Assembly (NCBI RefSeq): GCF_000799075.1
Contig: NZ_JTLI01000006.1
Span: forward strand, 59,467 to 123,466
DNA from: Cetobacterium sp. ZOR0034
Lineage (GTDB): Bacteria > Fusobacteriota > Fusobacteriia > Fusobacteriales > Fusobacteriaceae
Direction of reading: 5' to 3'
Length of the DNA stretch: 64,000 nt
The notes under the pieces are model-generated. The model worked only from the letters and a program-made list of their open reading frames with translations, did no database searches and was not told where the DNA came from. Of the stretch, positions 49,264 through 57,420 are shown in pieces. A program made the position numbers and the translations under genes. The first letter of the stretch is position 1; every line of letters starts with the position of its first letter.

Positions 49264-49288
49264 AGAGGTGCCCCAAAGGAACACCTCT
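49264..49288 (-). terminator. Terminator of lysS
   Basis: Inverted repeat AGAGGTG (49264-49270) / CACCTCT (49282-49288) with an imperfect inner stem. On the minus strand it is followed by TTTAGTATTTTTAG, a moderate U-tract. Confidence 0.65.
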
Positions 49289-49297
49289 AAATTAAAA

Positions 49298-50800
<1,503 letters not shown>

Positions 50801-52222
50801 TTATAGTTTCAATAAATATATGCTACTTTTTCTACCCCAAGTACTGCTAGGGTTATTTTCTCTAGACTTTCTTAAGTAATCTTTAGCTTTTTCAATATCA
50901 CCTTTTCTATGATAAATAACTCCTAAATAATAGTAAAGCTCAGATGTATTTTCATCAGGAGTTGTTATTTTTTCAAAGTCAATAAGAGCTTTGTCAAAAT
51001 TATTCATCGAGAAATATGTTTTTCCACGATAGAAGTTAAGTTCAGAGATATTTGTAGATGTATTTTCTGCTTTATTAAAGAATATTAATGCTTCATTATA
51101 ACTTCTTCGATTAAGAGCCTCTATTCCATTTGTTATATCTTTAGATGAGTCAGAAGATGGAGAGATAATAGTTACATTTTCATCTCTTTTCTGATCAATT
51201 AAAGAGCTAGAAGGTTCTGATGGTGAAGTTATAAATGTAGGGGTATCTGTAGTTGTTGCAGAAGAAGTACCACCTAAGCTTAGATAGTAGTTTCCTTTAT
51301 CATTATCCCCATTTTTTGTATATAATGAACCAATTAAAAAGGCCAATTCTTGACTTTGAGAGTCGCTATAGAATTTTTCTAAAAATTGAAGTTCATCTAA
51401 TGTTGCACTATTTTTTTCTTTAATAGCTCTCATTACTTCAGTATTTAGTTTTAAATTATTTCTATTGTAATCTAAATAGTAATTGTTAATAACAAAGCTT
51501 CCAGAACTAGCTTTTTCTTCGAAAGCAAGAAGCTTTATATTTTCTTCCTCATTAAGTGAAAAGTTTTCTTTTAAATATCTAATCTCTTTATTAATTAAAA
51601 CTTTATTTTCACTTGTAGAGCTTAGGTCTAGTACCATAAATGCAACATCTTTCTGTCTGCTGTTCGTAGGGAATGCAGCAAGATATAGTTGGGCACTTTT
51701 TACCAATAAATCTAAATTTTTATTATTGTAGCTGTTTAAAATTATATCATAATTATCTTTCTCAGTAAAATTATATTTCAATTTATTTTTTATCTTAACA
51801 GTACCAATATATGTGAAACCTCTATAAATTTCAGCTACATATTCACCTTGGTATAAACTGTTGAAATTTAAAGAGTTATTACTGATATTAAAAGTATAAT
51901 CACTTTTAATAGGAGAGGAAATCATTTTCACTCTATCAGCATTAATGTTATTAATAATTAGTGTTTCACCTGCATAAACTTCCATAGGTGCTAAAACTTG
52001 AGAAGGTAGATACTCACGAATAGCGCTACTAGATAAGTCTCTTTGTGTTAAATCAAATAAATAAGTTACACCAGATTCATTCAGGAAAAAATTGTCCTGT
52101 GGTAAAACTGGATTTTTAACACTAGGAACAACAACTTGAGTTTGCTTTGGAAGTTGTGTTTGAAGATTTGTACAACTAAAAAGAACTAACGCTGTTGTAG
52201 AAATTAAAAATATTTTTTTCAT
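50801..52222 (-). CDS. TPR-repeat outer-envelope lipoprotein
   Basis: A 473-residue lipoprotein (MKKIFLISTTALVLFSC, lipidated Cys17). The N-terminal part (~35-150) is beta-rich. The C-terminal third has TPR units (ALNRRSYNEALIFFNKAENTS, LNFYRGKTYFSMNNFDKALIDFEKI, ELYYYLGVIYHRKGDIEKAKDYLRKS, read in parts), separated by a Ser/Thr-rich linker (~325-360). The layout suggests an envelope scaffold. It precedes lysS by 24 bases and follows a terminator by 20 bases, so its own promoter or read-through is needed. Confidence 0.82.
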   Translation of the reverse strand: MKKIFLISTTALVLFSCTNLQTQLPKQTQVVVPSVKNPVLPQDNFFLNESGVTYLFDLTQRDLSSSAIREYLPSQVLAPMEVYAGETLIINNINADRVKMISSPIKSDYTFNISNNSLNFNSLYQGEYVAEIYRGFTYIGTVKIKNKLKYNFTEKDNYDIILNSYNNKNLDLLVKSAQLYLAAFPTNSRQKDVAFMVLDLSSTSENKVLINKEIRYLKENFSLNEEENIKLLAFEEKASSGSFVINNYYLDYNRNNLKLNTEVMRAIKEKNSATLDELQFLEKFYSDSQSQELAFLIGSLYTKNGDNDKGNYYLSLGGTSSATTTDTPTFITSPSEPSSSLIDQKRDENVTIISPSSDSSKDITNGIEALNRRSYNEALIFFNKAENTSTNISELNFYRGKTYFSMNNFDKALIDFEKITTPDENTSELYYYLGVIYHRKGDIEKAKDYLRKSRENNPSSTWGRKSSIYLLKL

Positions 52223-52242
52223 TTACCCCTCCTTTAATAAAA

Positions 52243-52267
52243 AATAGAGCAAAGAGATTGCTCTATT
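52243..52267 (-). terminator. Terminator between the DUF1934 gene and the TPR lipoprotein gene
   Basis: A perfect 10-bp stem AATAGAGCAA / TTGCTCTATT with a 5-nt loop; on the minus strand it is followed by TTTTTATTAAAGG. The lipoprotein gene starts only 20 bases downstream, so the element may act as an attenuator. Confidence 0.85.
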
Positions 52268-52274
52268 CTAGCTT

Positions 52275-52643
52275 TTATTGTACCTCAATTATTTCAATCT
52301 CTAATTGGTTTATCTCTATACCATTATCATATATAACATAGGCAATTGTCAACTTATTTTCAGAATAAACATATTTTTTACAAAAAACTGTAAAGTTCTT
52401 TTTTAAATATGGAGTATTATAAATAAAATCAGTTTTTGAATCAGGTTTTATGATAAGAGTACTTTCGATTTCACCAAACTTAAAAATCTCGGTAAGATAA
52501 GGGGACATTCTTATTTCACCTTTTCCATACTTATTATCATAAGTGAAAGCAGTAGTTTCGTCTGAAACTACTTTTTGAGCAATCATTTTTTGGGAGATTT
52601 TTTCACCGAAAGAATCAGTGCTATTAATTATTATTTTAGCCAT
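52275..52643 (-). CDS. DUF1934 (YwiB-like) beta-barrel protein
   Basis: A 122-residue cytosolic protein. The pattern FGEIESTLIIKPDSKTDFIYNTPYLKKNFTVFCKKY then LTIAYVIYDNGIEINQLEIEI (read in parts) fits DUF1934, a small calycin-like beta-barrel family of unknown ligand. In DUF1934 the F-G-E, Y-x-T-P-Y and x-Y-x-[IL]-x-x-x-G elements are conserved, and all are visible. The start overlaps the stop of the DUF1292 gene by one base, so the two are coupled. Confidence 0.72.
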   Translation of the reverse strand: MAKIIINSTDSFGEKISQKMIAQKVVSDETTAFTYDNKYGKGEIRMSPYLTEIFKFGEIESTLIIKPDSKTDFIYNTPYLKKNFTVFCKKYVYSENKLTIAYVIYDNGIEINQLEIEIIEVQ

Positions 52644-52984
52644 TAATAGTAGTCCTTTTCATCGTCGTCATATCCCATATCATAATAATCATCGTGATCA
52701 TAAGAATCTTCACGGTCGTAATATTCGTCATCATCCCAATCACCGATATTGTCTGCTCCTAAATATTCTTCTTTCCAGAAATCTAAAACAGAGTTTATTT
52801 CGTTTGAGTCATCAACAGCAATTAGATCATCCTCATCCTCGTCATATAAGAATATATAGTTAGTTCCGTCAGAATCCTCAGTTATAAGGTATTCCTTATC
52901 TCTAATAATAAGATTTTCTAAGACTGTTATTTCAAACTCCTCGTCATCGATGATGTGATAAAAAGTTTCTCCTTGCGAATACAT
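52643..52984 (-). CDS. DUF1292-like protein with an Asp/Tyr-rich tail
   Basis: A 113-residue acidic protein. The first ~75 residues resemble DUF1292 (FYHIIDDEEFEITVLENLIIRDKEYLITEDSDG then IFLYDEDEDDLIAVDD, read in parts), a small family of unknown function common in Firmicutes. The last ~38 residues are almost only Asp, Tyr, Glu and Gly (e.g. WDDDEYYDREDSYDHDDYYD), a low-complexity tail that may bind metal or basic partners. GGAGG lies 5-6 bases before the ATG. It lies between rlmH and the DUF1934 gene. Confidence 0.72.
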   Translation of the reverse strand: MYSQGETFYHIIDDEEFEITVLENLIIRDKEYLITEDSDGTNYIFLYDEDEDDLIAVDDSNEINSVLDFWKEEYLGADNIGDWDDDEYYDREDSYDHDDYYDMGYDDDEKDYY

Positions 52985-53035
52985 TGTTTCCTCCTAATAA
53001 TTTATAAAAATAAAATAAAAAAATAAAATTAAAAA

Positions 53036-53503
53036 CTACTTATGATATTTAGTATTTTTTATTATACTAAACCATCTATAAATTTGCTCAATTAATATTA
53101 ATCTCATTAATTGATGCGGGAAAGTCATTTTAGAAAAGCTAAGTCTTAAATCTGCAGCTTTTCTAATTTCCTCAGAAACGCCATAAGAACCACCGATTAT
53201 AAAGTTGATAGTGTTATCACCATTAACTCCAATTTTTTCGATATGCGATGCCATTTCTTCCGATGAAAAATTCTTTCCACTGATATCTAAGAGAATTTTA
53301 AAACCTTTATTTTTTTCTAAAGTTTCTAAAATTGCTTTTGATTCCTTTTCAATAGAGATATTTCGATTAGAATCGTTACCATCTTCTTTTAATTCAAAAA
53401 CTTTTAATTTACCAAATGCTTGAAGTCTTTTAGCAAATTCTTGAATTCCATCTAAAATATATTTTTCTTTAATTTTTCCAACACAAATAATATTTATATT
53501 CAT
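53036..53503 (-). CDS. rlmH: 23S rRNA (pseudouridine1915-N3)-methyltransferase RlmH
   Basis: A 155-residue SPOUT methyltransferase with the C-terminal knot signature INFIIGGSYGVSEEIRKAA and the family end KMTFPHQLMRLILIEQIYRWFSIIKNTKYHK (read in parts), finishing in the usual Tyr-His. It methylates pseudouridine 1915 in helix 69 of 23S rRNA. It overlaps mutL by 4 bases (ATGA) and is translationally coupled to it. Confidence 0.96.
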   Translation of the reverse strand: MNINIICVGKIKEKYILDGIQEFAKRLQAFGKLKVFELKEDGNDSNRNISIEKESKAILETLEKNKGFKILLDISGKNFSSEEMASHIEKIGVNGDNTINFIIGGSYGVSEEIRKAADLRLSFSKMTFPHQLMRLILIEQIYRWFSIIKNTKYHK

Positions 53504-55413
53504 TTTCTTTTGAATCCTTTCTCCATATCTAATAGGTTTATTTTAAATGTTATTGGTCTTCCATGAGGACAAGTGAACCGACCTATCTTATGAAGATCTA
53601 ATATAAGTTTTTCCATTTCGGAAATAGTTAGTTTTTCGTTAGCTTTAATAGCGCTTCTACAAGACATAGAAATAATCATACTTTCGATAACTTCATTTTT
53701 TGAGTTAACCTTATTTAATCCTTCTAATACTTCGAAAAAAATATTTTCAAAAGAATCTTTACTTTTCAAAGAAGGGACAGATCTAATTAAAAAATCTAAA
53801 TCATTAAATTGATCTATTTCAAAGCCAAAATCTTCAAAAAAGTTAATTTTTTCTTTTAGAAGTTCAATCTGTTTTAAAGTTAAAGAAACTTTTATAGGAA
53901 CGAGTAAGGTTTGTGAAGAAATCTTATGTTGACTATACTCGCTTTTAAGCTGTTCGTAGAGAATTCTTTCGTGAACAATATGTTGATCATAAATAATTAA
54001 ATCGCCATCCTCTTCAACTAAGATAAAAGAATTTGAAAATTGTCCTATGATTCGTATATTTTTTAAAGGTGTTTTTGAAACATCCTCTTTAATATTCGAA
54101 ATTTTATTTTCTATAGAATCTATAGAATTCGAAGAAGTTATATTTTTGACTTCTTTTTCAGCATAGTTATCTAAAGATTCTATTGTAAGAGCCAATGGTT
54201 TTCCTTCTGTTTTAATAGGAGAAAATTTACTTGGCAATTCAAAACTAGAAACTTCTTTCTTTTTAGAAAACATATTATTTTCTTCAAAAGAAATTTTATT
54301 TTCCTCTTTTACATCTTCCATTCTTTTTATATCATTAATTTCAAAATTTTCAAAAGAATTTTTTTGATTATTTAAATTTTTCACTTCATTAATATCGAGC
54401 TCATCAAAATCAACAGTTTGCTTTTTTACTTCCAAAATTGGAGTAGTAAAATCTTTGTTAATATTTAAAGCTGAATTAACAACAGAGTAAATTTCATGAT
54501 AAATTTTATTTTCATCTGAAAACTTAATAATTTTTTTAGAAGGATGAACATTAACATCGATAGATTTAGGATCAACCTTTAAATTAATTATAGCGAATGG
54601 GTATTTCCCTTTCATAAGGTGAGTATAGTAGGCATCAATTAAAGCTTCCTCTATAATTTTAGATTTAACAGGTCTACTATTAACAAAGGTGAAAATAAAA
54701 TCTTTAGTAGATCTAGTTAAAGAAAGGTTACCAACATAACCAAATTCAACATTTTTTAAATTCTTAAGCACAGAAACTCCAAAAAGTTCAATAAGGGTGT
54801 TTTCTATTCCGTTACCACTTGTACGAATGCTTTCTTTGCCATCAATACAAAGTATAATAGAAACACTTGGATTTGCAATCGCCTCTTGTAAAACAATTTC
54901 CTTTATTTTGGTATTTTCAGTCATATCTTTTCTTAAGAATTTTAATCTTGCAGGAGTATTAAAGAATAAATCCTTAATCTCTATTTCAGTACCAGAACTT
55001 TTTTGAATTTCTTTTAGATTTGTTATTTTTCCACCCGAAACATTGATTGAATAACCAATGGAATCATCTTTTCTTTTTGTTGAAATAATCATTTTGGAAA
55101 CAGCGGCAATAGAAGAAAGAGCTTCCCCTCTAAAACCATAAGTATTTAAATTAAAAAGGTCCTCTTTAGAAGCGATTTTACTAGTAGCATGTCTTTCAAT
55201 ACAAAGAAGAAGATCTTCTCTAGACATTCCTTTACCATCATCGGTAAATTTAATATCTTTCCCACCTTTTTTTACATCTATTTTAACATATTTACTATCT
55301 GCATCAAGTGAGTTCTCTAGAAGTTCTTTGATTAAACTTGCTGGATTTTCAACAACTTCACCGGCAGCAATCATATTCGAAAGAGACTCGTCTAAAATTT
55401 TAATAATTCCCAA
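53500..55413 (-). CDS. mutL: DNA mismatch repair protein MutL (endonuclease type)
   Basis: A 637-residue MutL. The GHKL ATPase domain has IAAGEVVENPASLIKELLENSLDA, DDGKGM and YGFRGEALSSI. A poorly conserved Ser/Asn/Lys-rich linker (~350-450) and a C-terminal dimerisation domain follow. That domain has the endonuclease motif DQHIVHERILYE (DQHA-x2-E-x4-E with Ile for Ala), SCRSAIKAN and CPHGRP. So it should nick DNA itself, as in organisms without MutH. I choose TTG 55413 as start, 5 bases after GGGAGGTG; the GTG at 55428 lies within that site. mutS is not adjacent. Confidence 0.94.
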   Translation of the reverse strand: MGIIKILDESLSNMIAAGEVVENPASLIKELLENSLDADSKYVKIDVKKGGKDIKFTDDGKGMSREDLLLCIERHATSKIASKEDLFNLNTYGFRGEALSSIAAVSKMIISTKRKDDSIGYSINVSGGKITNLKEIQKSSGTEIEIKDLFFNTPARLKFLRKDMTENTKIKEIVLQEAIANPSVSIILCIDGKESIRTSGNGIENTLIELFGVSVLKNLKNVEFGYVGNLSLTRSTKDFIFTFVNSRPVKSKIIEEALIDAYYTHLMKGKYPFAIINLKVDPKSIDVNVHPSKKIIKFSDENKIYHEIYSVVNSALNINKDFTTPILEVKKQTVDFDELDINEVKNLNNQKNSFENFEINDIKRMEDVKEENKISFEENNMFSKKKEVSSFELPSKFSPIKTEGKPLALTIESLDNYAEKEVKNITSSNSIDSIENKISNIKEDVSKTPLKNIRIIGQFSNSFILVEEDGDLIIYDQHIVHERILYEQLKSEYSQHKISSQTLLVPIKVSLTLKQIELLKEKINFFEDFGFEIDQFNDLDFLIRSVPSLKSKDSFENIFFEVLEGLNKVNSKNEVIESMIISMSCRSAIKANEKLTISEMEKLILDLHKIGRFTCPHGRPITFKINLLDMEKGFKRK

Positions 55414-55432
55414 AATATCACCTCCCACAAAA

Positions 55433-55441
55433 ATTATAACA
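55433..55441 (-). promoter_or_regulatory. Extended -10 promoter of the mutL-rlmH unit
   Basis: On the minus strand TGT-TATAAT (55441-55433), close to the start (about 20 bases before TTG 55413), giving a short leader. No consensus -35. Confidence 0.55.
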
Positions 55442-55518
55442 TTATTTATTATTATACAGATTTAAAATAATTTCAACTATTTTTTTTATAAAATATAAAT
55501 TTTTTAGTAAAAATTATA

Positions 55519-55527
55519 TGATATAAT
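55519..55527 (+). promoter_or_regulatory. Extended -10 promoter of the TPR/transglycosylase-like gene and recJ
   Basis: TGA-TATAAT at 55519-55527, 30 bases before the ATG at 55558. No convincing -35. Confidence 0.55.
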
Positions 55528-55557
55528 AAAATATAAAGTACTTATAAGGAGTGAAAA

Positions 55558-57396
55558 ATGAGATATTTACAAATTATAATATTGCTAATGACCCTTGGAA
55601 TTAAAAGTTTTTCATACAATGTTGATGATTATATATTCTTTAATAAAGGTTTAGAAGCTAATGACAAAAGAGATTATAAAAACAGTTTGTTTTTTTATGA
55701 AATTTATCAAAAAAATTTTCCATATTCATATCCATTAAGAAGCAATTATGCTAAATTTTATATTGCAAAAAATTATATGGATATGGGGAGACTAGATGAT
55801 GCACTTTTATATTTTTCAAGAGCCGTTTATGTTCCTGAGAAATATGTGAAGCAAGAGGTAAAAAAATCGAACTATTTTCAATATAGACGTGATTATTTTT
55901 CTGGTGAGATTTATCTTAAAAAAAATGATTTAGAAAAATCCAATGAATATTTTAAGAGATTAGTTTTAGATTATTACGATCCACAATTAGAACCTTATGA
56001 AAAAAAGGCGTTAAAAATATTAGAGAAAACAAATGAAAAATATAAAAAAATATATGAAGTTAAATATGACAATAATTTCGAATCTTTAAATGAGATGAGT
56101 GTGGATGAACTTAACAAATTAAGTGATTATTTTTATCAAAAACGAAAATACAAGAGTGTAATAGCTGTTTTAGATAAAGTGGGAAGTTTTGAAGAATTGA
56201 ATTATGATAGAAAGCAAATTTATATTCAGAGCTTGTTGAGATTAGAAGAGAATAAAAAAGTTATAGAGTTAACAACAGATGTAAATAGTGACGAGATGAG
56301 ATTGAGTTTTTACAGAGGGATAGCTTTTGAGCAGAGTAAAGATTTTCCAAGAGCTATATATAACTATGGAGTGATAAAAGATTTAAGATTGAAAGATAGA
56401 GCACTTTTCAGAATAGCAAGAATATATTATCAATTAGAGGATTATAAAAAGGCTAAAGATACACTTGAAAAGACGACTAAAAGAGATGAAAGTATAGATA
56501 GTTTACTTTTAGATATATACATAAAATTACAAAATAAAAAGAGATTTATAGCTGATTACAACAAATTTAAAGAGTTGTATCCACAGAATCCGAAAATGGG
56601 ATTGTATTATATGGTTTATAATAAATTGAATAAGAAAATTGAAAACCCATGGGAGTTAGCAAACTATAATATTTTCTTTACAAGTAATTATGTTGTAAGG
56701 AGTTATTTGAACTCGTTAAATGATTTTGAAATAAAAAATACTTATAAAGAGGAAGTTTTAAAAAATGCATTAACTGAAATTGGAAAGTTGGGTAGATCAG
56801 AACTTTTGGAGGTAGCAGTTCAAAGTAGTAATTTTGATTTAGATTCGGAAAGTGTTCAAGATAAAATAACAATAATGAATAGCTTTGTAGATAGTGAATT
56901 TTATAAAGAAGCCTTTGATAAAGTGTCTGAATATAAAAGGGAATTTTATAGATATAAAAATTTACTGCACTATATTTATCCAAAATATTATAGAAAAGAT
57001 GTTGAAAAAGCAAGAAGAAATTATATACTTCCTCAATCGTTGATATATACAGTTATGTATACTCAAAGTGGATTTGATAAAGAAAGCATTCAGTTTGGAA
57101 AAGTTGGTTTGATGGGAATTCCAGAAGAGTTAATAAAAGGAAGAGAAGAGGAATATTTTGATTCAGCCAAGAATATAGAAGAGGGAACTAGGAACTTAAA
57201 AAATGTATATGAAAAAAATAATGGAATGATTTTAAAAACCTTAATAGAGTATTTATATGGTGAAAAAGTGGTCAAAAATTTAAACTTTGAATTAGATGGA
57301 GATCTTAAATTGGAGACAATAACAGATGAAAAATTCCAAAGAGAGATAGAGGAAATTGTTTATACATATGCTTTTTATAGTGCTATATACAATTAA
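55558..57396 (+). CDS. TPR protein with a degenerate lytic-transglycosylase-like C-terminus
   Basis: A 612-residue secreted protein (signal ~1-19, IILLMTLGIKSFS). TPR-like helices run from ~25 to ~440. A C-terminal segment (~473-612) follows the plan of Slt-type transglycosylases: YPKYYRKDVEKARR, then LIYTVMYTQSGFDKESIQFGKVGLMGIPEEL (read in parts). In active enzymes the conserved element is E-S-x-F with catalytic Glu; here it is TQSGF, with Gln503 (codon CAA, 57064-57066) at that place, and GLMQ is GLMG. It is thus probably non-catalytic and may be a peptidoglycan-binding scaffold. recJ follows by 24 bases. Confidence 0.72.
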   Translation: MRYLQIIILLMTLGIKSFSYNVDDYIFFNKGLEANDKRDYKNSLFFYEIYQKNFPYSYPLRSNYAKFYIAKNYMDMGRLDDALLYFSRAVYVPEKYVKQEVKKSNYFQYRRDYFSGEIYLKKNDLEKSNEYFKRLVLDYYDPQLEPYEKKALKILEKTNEKYKKIYEVKYDNNFESLNEMSVDELNKLSDYFYQKRKYKSVIAVLDKVGSFEELNYDRKQIYIQSLLRLEENKKVIELTTDVNSDEMRLSFYRGIAFEQSKDFPRAIYNYGVIKDLRLKDRALFRIARIYYQLEDYKKAKDTLEKTTKRDESIDSLLLDIYIKLQNKKRFIADYNKFKELYPQNPKMGLYYMVYNKLNKKIENPWELANYNIFFTSNYVVRSYLNSLNDFEIKNTYKEEVLKNALTEIGKLGRSELLEVAVQSSNFDLDSESVQDKITIMNSFVDSEFYKEAFDKVSEYKREFYRYKNLLHYIYPKYYRKDVEKARRNYILPQSLIYTVMYTQSGFDKESIQFGKVGLMGIPEELIKGREEEYFDSAKNIEEGTRNLKNVYEKNNGMILKTLIEYLYGEKVVKNLNFELDGDLKLETITDEKFQREIEEIVYTYAFYSAIYN

Positions 57397-57420
57397 TAAT
57401 AAAATTAAAAGGACGGCAAA

